A program made the translations under genes and the position numbers. A stretch of 64,000 nt of DNA from NCBI GenBank assembly GCA_034670065.1, contig JAXMOG010000001.1, positions 930,001 to 994,000 on the forward strand. The letters are read 5' to 3'. A model generated the notes under the pieces. It saw only the letters and a program-made list of their open reading frames with translations. It did no database searches and was not told where the DNA came from. How positions within the stretch are numbered: position 1 is the stretch's first letter; each line of letters opens with the position of its first letter. Source of the stretch: Mesobacterium_A sp034670065. GTDB taxonomy: Bacteria; Pseudomonadota; Alphaproteobacteria; Rhodobacterales; Rhodobacteraceae. This document shows, piece by piece, positions 53,276 through 63,253 of this stretch.

Positions 53276-56104
53276 GTGAAAGATATCGCGTCCCCACAAT
53301 CCCCCATCGCCTCGTTCCGCGCACGTTTAGACAGCGAAGGTTTCCAAGGGGAGATCGCCGACGATATTGGCACGCGCACGGTCCACGCCACCGACAACTC
53401 GGTTTATGAACTGCCCCCGATTGCGGTGGTTTTTCCCCGAACCCCAGATGATCTGAACCGGGTCGCACGCGCGGCAACGGAATGCAAAATCGCCATCACA
53501 GCGCGCGGCGGCGGCACGGGCACCAACGGTCAATCGCTGACCGATGCGATTGTGGTGGATTGCAGCCGCTATTTAACTGACATCGAAGAAATCAATGCCA
53601 AAGACGGCTATGCCATTGTGCAGCCCGGCGTGATTTTGGATCAGTTGAACCATGCCGCGCGGGCGTTCGGTTTGTTTTTTGCGCCCACCGTCTCTACCGC
53701 GTCACGGGCCACGCTGGGGGGCATGGCCGCAACAGATGCTTCCGGTAAGGGCTCGCGCATATACGGGCGAACATCTGACCATGTATTGGCAATGGACACC
53801 GTGCTGGCCGATGGTACCGATCTTGCGCTGGCAGGACATAGCATCAACCCACCTTCGGATTTGACAGACACTGTTCGTGACACTCTCGCCGCTGAAGCGG
53901 CAGAGATTGAACGGGTCTTCCCCGTAATGAACCGGGGGCTGACGGGCTATAACCTGCAAGATGCCCTGCAAGACGATGAGCTCTCTCTGATCAAGTTGCT
54001 CTGCGGTTCAGAAGGTACGTTGGCACTGACCAAACGGTTGAAGCTGCGCCTGCTGCCATTGCCAAAGACGCGCGCTTTGGTTGTGTATGCCTATGACGAC
54101 ATGACGGAGGCCCTGCGCGATGTCAGACGTCTGGTCACTGCAGAACCCACCGCGATTGAGTTTATCGACGACAAAATCCTGAACCTTGCGCAAGGCGACC
54201 CTATTTGGGGAACAATCGCAGCGGTGCTTTCCCAAGATGGCAGCCGCCCGGTTCTGGGCCTGAACTTCGTTGAGGTGACCGGCGATGATGAGGCTGAGAT
54301 TGCCGCCAAACTGGCGCGGCTAAACGGATTACCCCCTGCCCCTGCATCGATGATCAGTCAAAAATCAGTGACCGATCCTGCAACCATTGCAGAACTTTGG
54401 CAGCTGCGATCAAAATGTGTTGGGCTTTTGGGTCGAATGGACCCAACCCGACAAGGCACGCCGTTTGTTGAAGATGCCGCAGTCCCCGCAGAAAACCTGG
54501 CGGATTTCGTTGCTGGATTTCGCACCATTCTGGACCGGGAGGGCCTGAAATACGGGATGTTTGGTCATGCGGATGTTGGCTGTGTGCATGTGCGACCGGC
54601 CTTGGATATGCGCAGGCCCGAAGATGCCGCCATGATCCGCAAAGTGTCTGACGCGGTGCATCAACTGGCGCAAGACCATGGTGGTTTGATCTGGGGGGAA
54701 CACGGCAAAGGTTTTCGTGGCGAATATGTGCCAGATATCTTTGGGCCCAAACTGTATGCCGCGATGTGCCGGATCAAGGCGGCTTTTGACCCTGAAAACT
54801 TACTGAACCCCGGTAAGATCGCCAGCCCGGATCCTGCGCAACAACTGACCCCGCTGGATCAGGTGCCGTTTCGCGGGCCGCAGGATGCGATGATCACGCC
54901 CGCCTTGGCGCAAACCTATGATTTGGCGATCAAGTGCAACGGCAATGGGCAATGCATGGGCCGAGACTATGATGACGCAATGTGCCCGTCTTACAAAGCC
55001 ACGGGCGATCGCCGTCGCGGGCCCAAGGGCCGCTCTGCCCTGTTGCGCCAATGGGCGCGTTTGCAGTCACGGCCCAAAGAAAGCGCAGCTGAACTGCCCG
55101 CGTTGGAAGCCGAGCTGTTTGACAGCTTGTCTGATTGTCTGGGCTGCAAGGCCTGCGCGTCGCAATGCCCTGCCAAGGTGGATATCCCGAAGATGCGCAG
55201 CACTTTCTACGCATCCTACTATACCCGCAACCGCAGACCCGCCGCCCATACCTTGTTGGCAATGTTAGAGCCGATGGCCCCCCTGCTGCGCCGTATTCCG
55301 CAGCTTGCCAATTCGGCATTGCAACTGGCGTCGCCAATTCTGCGCAAAGTCGGATTGGTGGATCTGCCCAAGATCCGGCCCAACCGCCGACACGTATCCC
55401 AACCCGGTACTCGCGGCAAAGTCATGCTGATCGCCGACAGTTTTCTGGCGACTTTCGATGGCGCTGTGCTGGATGCCTGCGCCGAATTGCTGCAAAACTT
55501 GGGGTACGACGTACGCGTTTCTGCACCGCTGAAAACCGGCAAGCCGCTGCATGTCATCGGGGCACGCAAAAGCTTTGAACGTACGGCCAATAAAAGCCTG
55601 ACCCAGCTGCGAAAACACGTGGCAGACGGCTACATGCTCGTGGCGCTTGAGCCGTCTTTTATCTCAATGTTTTCAAGTGAATATTTGGAAGGTTTCGCAG
55701 ACGTTCCGGACGTTACATCGATTGATCATTTCCTGACCACAGCATTGCAGGACACCCGCGCGGCCCAGCGGCCAGACGAGTTTGTTTTGTTCACCCATTG
55801 CACCGAAACGTCCTCTGATCCGCAAACCGCAGCCCGCTGGGCAGCGATCTTTGCGAAATGCGGTCTGACACTGCGTATCGAAAAGACGGGGTGCTGTGGC
55901 ATGGCCGGCACGTTTGGACACGAAGCCGACAAGGCCGAGATTTCTGCCAAGCTGTATGATCTGTCATGGCGCGACAAGATTGAGACCGCGGGCAATACCG
56001 CGCTGGCCACCGGGTTTTCCTGCCGCTGTCAGGTCAAGCGATACACCGGCCAACGCCCGATGCATCCAGTCGAAGCATTGCGAAGCGCTTTGATCGCTGA
56101 TTGA
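53276..56104 (+). CDS. FAD-linked oxidase with iron-sulfur and CCG domains (YdiJ-like D-2-hydroxy-acid dehydrogenase)
   Basis: 942 residues from a GTG. An FAD-binding-4 domain (VVFPRTPDDLNRVARAATE, TARGGGTGTNGQ, about 45-200) and the oxidase C-domain (GEHGKGFRGEYVPDIFGP) are followed by two Cys clusters (CNGNGQCMGRDYDDAMCPS and CLGCKACASQCPAKVDIP). A C-terminal domain carries HCTET and TGCCGMAGTFG. The order matches E. coli YdiJ, which oxidises D-2-hydroxyglutarate; D-lactate is another candidate. The Cys clusters should carry electrons to the quinone pool. Confidence 0.92.
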   Translation: MKDIASPQSPIASFRARLDSEGFQGEIADDIGTRTVHATDNSVYELPPIAVVFPRTPDDLNRVARAATECKIAITARGGGTGTNGQSLTDAIVVDCSRYLTDIEEINAKDGYAIVQPGVILDQLNHAARAFGLFFAPTVSTASRATLGGMAATDASGKGSRIYGRTSDHVLAMDTVLADGTDLALAGHSINPPSDLTDTVRDTLAAEAAEIERVFPVMNRGLTGYNLQDALQDDELSLIKLLCGSEGTLALTKRLKLRLLPLPKTRALVVYAYDDMTEALRDVRRLVTAEPTAIEFIDDKILNLAQGDPIWGTIAAVLSQDGSRPVLGLNFVEVTGDDEAEIAAKLARLNGLPPAPASMISQKSVTDPATIAELWQLRSKCVGLLGRMDPTRQGTPFVEDAAVPAENLADFVAGFRTILDREGLKYGMFGHADVGCVHVRPALDMRRPEDAAMIRKVSDAVHQLAQDHGGLIWGEHGKGFRGEYVPDIFGPKLYAAMCRIKAAFDPENLLNPGKIASPDPAQQLTPLDQVPFRGPQDAMITPALAQTYDLAIKCNGNGQCMGRDYDDAMCPSYKATGDRRRGPKGRSALLRQWARLQSRPKESAAELPALEAELFDSLSDCLGCKACASQCPAKVDIPKMRSTFYASYYTRNRRPAAHTLLAMLEPMAPLLRRIPQLANSALQLASPILRKVGLVDLPKIRPNRRHVSQPGTRGKVMLIADSFLATFDGAVLDACAELLQNLGYDVRVSAPLKTGKPLHVIGARKSFERTANKSLTQLRKHVADGYMLVALEPSFISMFSSEYLEGFADVPDVTSIDHFLTTALQDTRAAQRPDEFVLFTHCTETSSDPQTAARWAAIFAKCGLTLRIEKTGCCGMAGTFGHEADKAEISAKLYDLSWRDKIETAGNTALATGFSCRCQVKRYTGQRPMHPVEALRSALIAD

Positions 56105-56197
56105 GCGCATCTTACGCGGCTCGCCCTACCCGTACGACGCTATCGTTGCGCGTTATGGCACCCTACATTGCTGGGCGGAATGCCCGCTGTGCGCACC

Positions 56198-57175
56198 TTA
56201 ATCGTCAAACAGGTGACAGCTGACAGCGCGGCCCTGATCCCGGATATTCAGCGCCGGAGCGCGTTGCTGGCAAACCTCGCCAAGGCTGCGATGGCACCGT
56301 GGATGAAATGCGCATCCTGTGGGCGGGTTCAAGGGCGACGGCACTTCGCCTGTCAGAACGATTTCGTTTCGCTTTGCCTGCGGATCAGCCGACAAGGCCG
56401 CAGACAGCAGCGCTTCGGTATAGGGGTGCGCTGGGGAGTCAAATACATCATCGGTGGCACCATATTCGACGATGGAGCCCAAATACATAACCGCAACGCG
56501 ATCTGACAGATAACGGGTTGTGGCCAAATCATGGGCCACAAGAATGTAGCTCAGCCCATATTCGGCCTGCAAATCCTTGAACAGATTGATGATCTGGGAC
56601 CGGATCGACACATCCAAACCCGAAACAGGTTCATCCAGAATGATCAGACGCGGATGCGTGACAATGGCGCTGGCAATGGCGATGCGCTGTCGTTGCCCAC
56701 CTGAAAACTCATGCGGGTATTTATTGGCATCTGCCGGCCGCAAGCCCACGGCATCCAACGCGCCCAGAACGCGCTTATCGACCTCTGCCGATGTTAGTTT
56801 TTCGTTCACAATCAAAGGTTCCGCAACGAAATCGCGGATACGAACACGCGGATTGATGGAGGACCAGGGATCCTGAAACACCGCCTGCACACGCGACCGA
56901 AAAGTGCGCAGGTCTGCGCCCTTTAATTGATGAATGTCTTGGCCCTGAAATCGTACCGATCCGTAGGTTGGGTCTTGCAGGCGCAGCAAAAGCCGGGTCG
57001 TGGTTGTCTTGCCGCAACCTGACTCCCCGACCAGCGCCAGAGTTTCGCCAGCACCGATCTCAAAGTTCAGCCCGCTCACCGCTTTAACGGTCCGTTTTTC
57101 GCGCCCAAACAGCCCAGTGCGCACGTCAAAATGCTTGGACAGGTTTTCGACTTCTAGGATTGGCGTGTCGCTCAT
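56198..57175 (-). CDS. Peptide-type ABC transporter ATP-binding protein (OppF/DppF-like)
   Basis: 325 residues from ATG 57175, overlapping the previous stop (ATGA); an upstream frame to 57277 is an artefact. Walker A GESGCGKTTT, signature EFSGGQRQRIAIASAI, Walker B LIILDEPVSGLD, and the C-terminal oligopeptide-family tail (PTGCAFHPRCHRSLGEVCQ) are present. It is the last gene of a five-gene unit with the binding protein first. Confidence 0.93.
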   Translation of the reverse strand: MSDTPILEVENLSKHFDVRTGLFGREKRTVKAVSGLNFEIGAGETLALVGESGCGKTTTTRLLLRLQDPTYGSVRFQGQDIHQLKGADLRTFRSRVQAVFQDPWSSINPRVRIRDFVAEPLIVNEKLTSAEVDKRVLGALDAVGLRPADANKYPHEFSGGQRQRIAIASAIVTHPRLIILDEPVSGLDVSIRSQIINLFKDLQAEYGLSYILVAHDLATTRYLSDRVAVMYLGSIVEYGATDDVFDSPAHPYTEALLSAALSADPQAKRNEIVLTGEVPSPLNPPTGCAFHPRCHRSLGEVCQQRAPALNIRDQGRAVSCHLFDD

Positions 57176-58155
57176 TGATCTACCACCCGCCAACAGCTTG
57201 CAGAATGATCGCCCTGTCCATCCACCTGAACGGTTGGCGGCAGATCGGACAAACATCGCGTTTCGGCATATTCGCACCGCGGGGCGAAGGGGCAGCCCTG
57301 TATCTGATCTGTCGGCGCTGGCGGTTGGCCTGGGATTGTGCGCAAACGGCCGTCTTGTCCGTGCAGCTTGGGCACGGCATCTATCAACGCCTCGGTATAA
57401 GGATGCGCGGGGCGGGCGAAAATCTTATCGACCGGCCCGGATTCAACGATCCGGCCCAAATACATCACCACGATGCGATGACACAGGTTGGCAACAATGC
57501 CGAAATCATGGGTGATGAACAGAATGGCTGTTCCGGTTTCTTCCTGTAATTCGCGCAACAGCCGCAGGTATTGCGCCTGTACCGTCACATCCAGCGATGT
57601 CGTCGGTTCATCCGCAATGATGATCTTGGGCTGGCACGAAATGGCAATTGCCCCGACCACACGTTGACGCATGCCGCCGCTCAACTCGCTTGGATAGGCA
57701 TCCACCCGGTGTTCAGGCGCGGCCACCTTTACCTTGCGCAATGCATCAATCGCGCGTTCACGCAATGTACGGCGGGGGCCCGGTGAATGTAGGCGCAGCG
57801 CTTCGGAAATCTGTTCACCAACTGTAAAGGAAGGGTTCAGCGAGGTTTGGGGGTCTTGCAGGATCATGGCGATTTCGCTGCCACGAACGCGGCGCATCTC
57901 GGGCTCTGTCAGGGTTAACAACTCCCGCCCGTTCAAACGCACGCTGCCGCTTCGAATATGCGCGGCGTGTTTGGGCAACAGACGCACCAACGACATGGCG
58001 GTCATTGACTTGCCTGACCCGGACTCCCCAACGATGCCAAGGGTTTCACCCGCGTTCACAGTGAAGTTGTGGCCATTGACCGGAAAGAAACTGCCGGCCT
58101 TGGTGGAAATCTCAACTTTGAGGTCTTTGACCTCTAACAGGGGGGGCTGTGCCAT
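57172..58155 (-). CDS. Peptide-type ABC transporter ATP-binding protein (OppD/DppD-like)
   Basis: 327 residues from ATG 58155; an ATG at 58182 is also in frame but would overlap the permease more. Walker A GESGSGKSMT, signature ELSGGMRQRVVGAIAI, Walker B KIIIADEPTTSLD and the C-terminal Cys tail (GCPFAPRCEYAETRC) are seen. It overlaps the OppF-like gene by 4 bases. Confidence 0.93.
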   Translation of the reverse strand: MAQPPLLEVKDLKVEISTKAGSFFPVNGHNFTVNAGETLGIVGESGSGKSMTAMSLVRLLPKHAAHIRSGSVRLNGRELLTLTEPEMRRVRGSEIAMILQDPQTSLNPSFTVGEQISEALRLHSPGPRRTLRERAIDALRKVKVAAPEHRVDAYPSELSGGMRQRVVGAIAISCQPKIIIADEPTTSLDVTVQAQYLRLLRELQEETGTAILFITHDFGIVANLCHRIVVMYLGRIVESGPVDKIFARPAHPYTEALIDAVPKLHGQDGRLRTIPGQPPAPTDQIQGCPFAPRCEYAETRCLSDLPPTVQVDGQGDHSASCWRVVDQ

Positions 58156-58156
58156 A

Positions 58157-59032
58157 TCAGATCTGCCTCTGGCGCGGGTCAAGCCTGTCGCGCAACCAAT
58201 CGCCCAGCATATTTGCCGACAGTACAGTCAGCAAAATTGCCAAGCCGGGAAAAAACGAAATCCACCAATCCGTGGCGATGAAATCGCGCCCATCTGACAC
58301 CAGCAGACCCCATGTGGGTGTGGGGCGTGGAATGCCGATGCCCAGAAAGCTGAGACTGGCATCAAGCATGATTGCAATCCCGACCTGCAGCGTGGCCAAA
58401 ACCACTATCGTGTTGGTGACATTGGGCAGGATATGCCGAAACAGGATGCGCGTATGGGATGACCCCGCCACCAGCGACCGGGCCACAAAATCACTATTGC
58501 GCAGCAACAGCACCTCGGCCCGGACCTGCCGGGCGAAATAGGCCCACAGCGCAAACCCCACCACAACAACAACCGATAAGAAGCTTGCGCCCAGCGCGGC
58601 GGCCAGTGCCAATGCCAGCAGCATCGCAGGCAACGCCAAAGAGATATCGACCAAGCGCATGACAAGCCCGTCAAACCAGCCACGCACATAGCCAGCCACA
58701 AGGCCCAGCGTCGTTCCCACAACTACGCCAACAGCGATCCCGATCATCGAGACAGCCAGCACATACCAAGCGCCATGCAAGATGCGGCTTAATATGTCAC
58801 GTCCCAGTCGATCTGTGCCCAATGCGAATTCCCATGTGCCCCCGAAAAAGACAGGCGGTTGCAGCCGCGCCCGCAGGTTTGGGACATAGGGATCATGCGG
58901 TGCGATATATTCTGCAAAGAACGCCGGGATGATGAACACGATCAGCAGCACAGCCACTGGGATCAGCGGAAATTCACGCGCGCGGCGCCACAGGCTGGGC
59001 TGTGTTAGAGGTTTGATGGGGATATCAACCAT
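58157..59032 (-). CDS. Peptide-type ABC transporter permease (OppC/DppC-like)
   Basis: 291 residues from ATG 59032 (ATG 59053 is the longer alternative). The leading helix and HDPYVPNLRARLQPPVFFGG match the OppC N-terminus, and GTDRLGRDILSRILHGA is the family signature. The EAA-like loop is ARSLVAGSSHTRILFRHILPN. It overlaps the OppB-like gene by 8 bases. Confidence 0.93.
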   Translation of the reverse strand: MVDIPIKPLTQPSLWRRAREFPLIPVAVLLIVFIIPAFFAEYIAPHDPYVPNLRARLQPPVFFGGTWEFALGTDRLGRDILSRILHGAWYVLAVSMIGIAVGVVVGTTLGLVAGYVRGWFDGLVMRLVDISLALPAMLLALALAAALGASFLSVVVVVGFALWAYFARQVRAEVLLLRNSDFVARSLVAGSSHTRILFRHILPNVTNTIVVLATLQVGIAIMLDASLSFLGIGIPRPTPTWGLLVSDGRDFIATDWWISFFPGLAILLTVLSANMLGDWLRDRLDPRQRQI

Positions 59033-59951
59033 GTCTGACCCTCGGATCGACAATCACGTACAACAGATCAACGACCAGGTTAGAGATCATATAGATCACC
59101 GCGTAGGCAACGATCACCGCCTGCACGACCGGAAAATCGCGACCTCGGATAGCCTCGATTGCGACCCAGCCCATACCGGGCCAGGAATATACCGTTTCAA
59201 TCACGACAGAGCCCGTCAGGATCGACGCGGCAAGAATGCCGAAATACGTCAACGGTACAACGGCGGCATTGCGCAGGGCATGTTTCCAAACGACTTGAAA
59301 CTCTGACACGCCTTTGACGCGGGCCAGTTTGATATATTCGGCGTCCAACACCTCTAACATCGCAGACCGTGTCAGCCGCGCCAGTGCGGAAACCTGAAAC
59401 CATGCGATCGCAATGGCGGGCAAAATGGCATGAGCGAAAGAGCCGGTGCCCGACGTCGGAAGCCACCCCAGCCAAACGGAAAACACCCAGATCAGGATAA
59501 TGCCCAGCCAGAAATTGGGCATGGATTGCCCCAGCAAAGCAAACATCTGCGCGCCGTTGTCGACGGGGGAGCCTTTGTAGACCGCGGCCGCAACCCCAAG
59601 CGGCAATGCGATTACGACGCTTATCAAAATAGCCAGACCGCCCAGTTGCAGCGTGGCGGGCATGCGGTCGATGACAAAGCCCATGGCATCTTCGCCTGGC
59701 CATTTCAGCGAGGTTCCGAAATCGCCTTGCACCGCGTTCACCAGAAAGGTCAGGTACTGTTGCCACAGGGGCTTATCCAGCCCCCATTCGCGGATAAAAC
59801 TATCCACTTGTTCCTGCGAAGCATCATCAGGCAGCAGCGCGTCAACGGGATTGCCCGACAGATGCGACAGCAAAAACACGATGATCGTGATGACCAACAA
59901 TGCAAACAGGCTGGATGCAATCCGAAGGGCGAGATAGCGAAACACGGTCAA
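59025..59951 (-). CDS. Peptide-type ABC transporter permease (OppB/DppB-like)
   Basis: 308 residues with the OppB layout: FRYLALRIASSLFALLVITI at the start, a periplasmic stretch, then about five more helices. The EAA loop is DAEYIKLARVKGVSEFQVVWKHALRNA. It follows the binding-protein gene after a terminator-like hairpin. Confidence 0.94.
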   Translation of the reverse strand: MTVFRYLALRIASSLFALLVITIIVFLLSHLSGNPVDALLPDDASQEQVDSFIREWGLDKPLWQQYLTFLVNAVQGDFGTSLKWPGEDAMGFVIDRMPATLQLGGLAILISVVIALPLGVAAAVYKGSPVDNGAQMFALLGQSMPNFWLGIILIWVFSVWLGWLPTSGTGSFAHAILPAIAIAWFQVSALARLTRSAMLEVLDAEYIKLARVKGVSEFQVVWKHALRNAAVVPLTYFGILAASILTGSVVIETVYSWPGMGWVAIEAIRGRDFPVVQAVIVAYAVIYMISNLVVDLLYVIVDPRVRHG

Positions 59952-59972
59952 AATCCTTATGTTTCAGGCTCA

Positions 59973-60006
59973 AAAAAGCGGCGGAGTCCGGGAGACAGAC
60001 TCCGCC
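59973..60006 (-). terminator. Intrinsic terminator/attenuator after the peptide-type binding-protein gene
   Basis: GGCGGAGTC and GACTCCGCC (9-base arms, 9-base loop) are followed on the minus strand by GC and six T. This is a good rho-independent terminator placed 16 bases after the binding-protein stop, so downstream genes rely on read-through. Confidence 0.8.
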
Positions 60007-60022
60007 GAAGCATCCGTTCAAC

Positions 60023-61651
60023 CTATTTCAGGTCGATCAGATGAAAGTGGCTCAACCCAGAGGAGGTTGCGCCAGGGAAGTCCCAACCATCGACAAGATC
60101 GCTGTTCACAACCACCGATGCTGGCACCGTCGCCATTGGCAGGTGTGCATAGGTGTCAAAGATCCGGGTAAACATCTGGCTGAGGATCGCATTCCGTGTT
60201 GCGGGATCGGTTTCATCCACCAGTTTACCACCCAAATCGTTGACTTCCGGATCACCTACATCAAGGTGCGGGCTGGCATGCGTGGTAAAGAAGATCTGCA
60301 CACCAAGCGCGCTTGGCCGTACCGGGGCGTTGCGCATGGGGGTGATGAAATCAGCGGTAAAGCCACGGATCGCCGTATTGCCTGTGGCCCAGTCTTGTTC
60401 GCGCATCTCTGTCTGGATGCCAACAACGTCGAAATAGGCCTGCACCAGTTCCGCCATCTGTGCGAATTCAGGGTTGCCCGCCAGGCTGGTCACAACCAAC
60501 GGGATCTTCGCATTGTCGAACTTGTCGGGATAGCCAGCTTCGGCCAGCAATGCCTTGGCCTTTTCCGGATCATAGCCATAGTCGCTTTCGAAACGATCCG
60601 ACAAATCGGCGGAATAGCCCGGAAAGCGCGGGTCCATTGTGTAAACCGGCAGGGCGCGCACGCCTTCGCCATACAGCACTTCTAAGATCGCGTCGCGGTC
60701 AAGCGCCCGGTTGGCCGCCTCACGCACCCGCTGATCGGCCCAAGCATAGGTGCGGGCATCGCGGGTTTCTTCTGCTTCGGGCTTCATAAACTGCCCGGTG
60801 AACAGCATTGTGGTCTGCATCGCCCCTTCGCTGGAGGTCAAAACAGTTTGTCCAGCGTCAGACGCATCATCCTGCAAGTCACGTGGCAATGTAACCGCGT
60901 GAGCCTCACCCGCTGAGAGCATAGCAAAGCGCGTGGATGGTTCACTGACCCAGCGGAATTCGATCTCGTCGAATTCAGGTGCCACTCCTGTCCAGTGATC
61001 TTCGATCGAGCTGAAGCTGATCGACTGCCCTACTTCGCGCCCTTCGTATTTGAACGGACCAGACCCGGCAGGAGCGTTTTGGTAGCCTTCGATCCCTTCC
61101 GCATCAAATTGCGCCTTGCTGTAAATCACAAGAGACCCGCGACCGGCGTGCGAAAACAGAAAGTTCGGCACTGGCGATGGCAGATCGAAGCGAACGGTAT
61201 GATCATCCACTGCTGTGATCGTGGCGGTCTTGAGCAGCTTGATACCGCTCAGCTTGGCATCTTCGCCGGTGTGCATGTTAAAGCTGTGCACAACATCGGC
61301 AGATGTAACCGGGCCCCAATCATCGTTGAACATTGCCTCTGGATGCAGGCGGAATGTCCAGGATGTGAAGTCCTCATTATGTTCCCAGCTTTCGGCCAAC
61401 CCGCTGCTGTCATATTTGCCAGTCGCAGGATCATTCCCAACCAAAGTTTGCATGGATGGCAGGATGAAAGCCCCGGTTGTTGTCCAGTAAAGGTTCGAAT
61501 CTGCGCCAAGCGGACTGACCGCAATGACGACTTTTTCCTGTGCAGCGGCGCTGCTGGCTATTCCGCCGCCACCCAAAATAGTGCCCGCCAATAGTGCAGC
61601 GGCCAGCATGCGCTTTGGAGCGTTAAGGTATTGAATTTTGTTACAAATCAT
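60023..61651 (-). CDS. Peptide-type ABC transporter substrate-binding protein (DppA/OppA, SBP family 5)
   Basis: 542 residues with a signal peptide (MLAAALLAGTILGGGGIASSAAA after a short basic lead). The family signature is present (GLAESWEHNEDFTSWTFRLHPEAMFNDDWGPVTSADVVHSF), as are the lobe-2 elements (RVREAANRALDRDAILE). Such proteins bind peptides, glutathione, opines or sugars; the nearby aminotransferase and hydroxy-acid dehydrogenase favour an amino-acid-like ligand, by inference only. Confidence 0.93.
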   Translation of the reverse strand: MICNKIQYLNAPKRMLAAALLAGTILGGGGIASSAAAQEKVVIAVSPLGADSNLYWTTTGAFILPSMQTLVGNDPATGKYDSSGLAESWEHNEDFTSWTFRLHPEAMFNDDWGPVTSADVVHSFNMHTGEDAKLSGIKLLKTATITAVDDHTVRFDLPSPVPNFLFSHAGRGSLVIYSKAQFDAEGIEGYQNAPAGSGPFKYEGREVGQSISFSSIEDHWTGVAPEFDEIEFRWVSEPSTRFAMLSAGEAHAVTLPRDLQDDASDAGQTVLTSSEGAMQTTMLFTGQFMKPEAEETRDARTYAWADQRVREAANRALDRDAILEVLYGEGVRALPVYTMDPRFPGYSADLSDRFESDYGYDPEKAKALLAEAGYPDKFDNAKIPLVVTSLAGNPEFAQMAELVQAYFDVVGIQTEMREQDWATGNTAIRGFTADFITPMRNAPVRPSALGVQIFFTTHASPHLDVGDPEVNDLGGKLVDETDPATRNAILSQMFTRIFDTYAHLPMATVPASVVVNSDLVDGWDFPGATSSGLSHFHLIDLK

Positions 61652-62029
61652 GACTTTTCTCCCTGTCTGGAGTCTTTCCCGAATGTACTTGATTGACCCC
61701 GGGTTTTTTCATGGATAGTGACATCAGTATGCGGGCGACGCTGTGCATCCACTAATCGCTATCGCGATTGACGGCATACGCATTGGCGATGACACCGCCG
61801 TCCAGCGTCTGACCCAGGCTGCAAAATTTACCGATTAAATCAGGCCAATCATCATTTTGGTGGACGCATATTGTCCTGGCCGGACACCGCGGATCATAGC
61901 ACACAAACTGCCAATTCCGTAAAAGCCATTCCAAAAACCTATGATGCCAGACCGAGAACGCCGGAAGCAATTATAGCGCGCTGTTGCTAGGGTGGTGATA
62001 AATCCGGCCAAGCAGAAAATGAGGGTCCA
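61652..62029. other. 378-base gap, divergent promoters
   Basis: The gap lies between the binding-protein gene and the aminotransferase, transcribed away from each other. Short minus-strand frames show no family. No clear operator is seen. Confidence 0.45.
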
Positions 62030-63238
62030 GTGACCGAAGTCAAACTCGCCCGCCGCGTGACAAGCATTCGCGTTTCCCCAAGTACAGCCGCCGCCCAAAA
62101 GGCGCGTGACCTAAAGGCTGAAGGCCGGGATATCCTTGACCTGACCGTCGGCGAACCCGATTTCGACACGCCTGACAGCATCAAGGATGTCGGCATCGCT
62201 GCGATACAAGCCGGCGATACCAAGTACACCCCCGTCAATGGCACGGTTCCATTGCGCGAAGCCATTCAGCACGATTTTGGCACCCGGCTTGGGCTGGAAT
62301 TCGGCCACAACCAGATCAGCGTTGGCGGTGGTGCCAAGCAGATCATCTTTGTGGCGCTGATGGCGACAGTTGAAGAAGGTGACGAAGTCGTCATCCCTGC
62401 CCCCTACTGGGTGTCTTACCCCGATATGGTCATCGCCAATGGTGGCACGCCGGTCATTGTGCCCTGCGGAGAAGAGGATGGTTTCAAACTGACGCCAGCC
62501 GCGTTGGAAGCCGCCATTACACCCAATACCCGTTGGCTGATCTTGAACACGCCATCAAACCCAACAGGCGCGGCCTATACTGCCGACGAATTGATCGCCC
62601 TTGGCGAAGTGTTGAAACGGCATCCACAAGTCTTTGTGCTGTGTGATGAAATCTATGACCGCATCTGGTTTGCGGATTACCCCGTCAAAAGCATTGTCAG
62701 CGTTGTGCCCGAAATGACCGACCGCACCTTGGTGATTAATGGTGTTTCAAAATCGCACGCAATGACGGGCTGGCGCATTGGATATGGCGTCGGTCCGGTC
62801 AAACTGATCGGGGCAATCAACAAGCTGCAATCGCAGATGTCCTCTTGCCCGTCTTCAATCAGTCAGGCGGCAGCGGCTGCGGCGCTGACTGGTGATCAGG
62901 CCAGCATTGAAACGTCGGTTGCTGTTTATAAACAGCGCCGGGATCGCGCGGTTGAATTGATCAACGCCATTCCCGGATTAAGCTGTTCTGTACCGGATGG
63001 CGCTTTTTACCTGTTCCCCAGTTGCGCGGGTGTGATCGGCAAGAAGACAGCCGATGGAAAGGTCATCGAAAACGATCTGGATTTCGTCCTGTACCTTCTG
63101 GAAACCGAAGGCGTGGCCTCAGTTCATGGCGGAGCCTATGGGCTTGAACCCTATTTCCGCATCTCTACAGCCACCTCGATGGACATTATCGAAGCGGCTT
63201 GTGACCGAATAGCGAAGGCTTGCGCAGCGCTGGTCTAA
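62030..63238 (+). CDS. Class I aminotransferase (aspartate aminotransferase-like)
   Basis: 402 residues from GTG 62030 (GAGGG upstream). Family features are the N-terminal RRVTSIRVSPSTAAAQKARDL, PAPYWVSYPDMV, the Asp/Tyr of VLCDEIYDRI, and the PLP lysine in VINGVSKSHAMTGWRIGYG. It is close to the alphaproteobacterial AspAT I-gamma group. It may serve the amino acid brought in by the adjacent importer or be the housekeeping enzyme. Confidence 0.93.
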   Translation: MTEVKLARRVTSIRVSPSTAAAQKARDLKAEGRDILDLTVGEPDFDTPDSIKDVGIAAIQAGDTKYTPVNGTVPLREAIQHDFGTRLGLEFGHNQISVGGGAKQIIFVALMATVEEGDEVVIPAPYWVSYPDMVIANGGTPVIVPCGEEDGFKLTPAALEAAITPNTRWLILNTPSNPTGAAYTADELIALGEVLKRHPQVFVLCDEIYDRIWFADYPVKSIVSVVPEMTDRTLVINGVSKSHAMTGWRIGYGVGPVKLIGAINKLQSQMSSCPSSISQAAAAAALTGDQASIETSVAVYKQRRDRAVELINAIPGLSCSVPDGAFYLFPSCAGVIGKKTADGKVIENDLDFVLYLLETEGVASVHGGAYGLEPYFRISTATSMDIIEAACDRIAKACAALV

Positions 63239-63248
63239 GCCAGCGCTG
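63225..63248. terminator. Inverted repeat between convergent genes
   Basis: CAGCGCTGG and CCAGCGCTG (9-base arms) enclose TCTAAG, overlapping the aminotransferase stop. It lies between two convergent genes and could stop transcription from both sides, although no T runs are seen. Confidence 0.5.
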
Positions 63249-63253
63249 TTGCG

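Noticed and set aside
52767..53477. Minus-strand frame of 236 codons after tctA
   Set aside because: It overlaps the ends of tctA and the dehydrogenase gene antisense, has a low-quality composition and no family.
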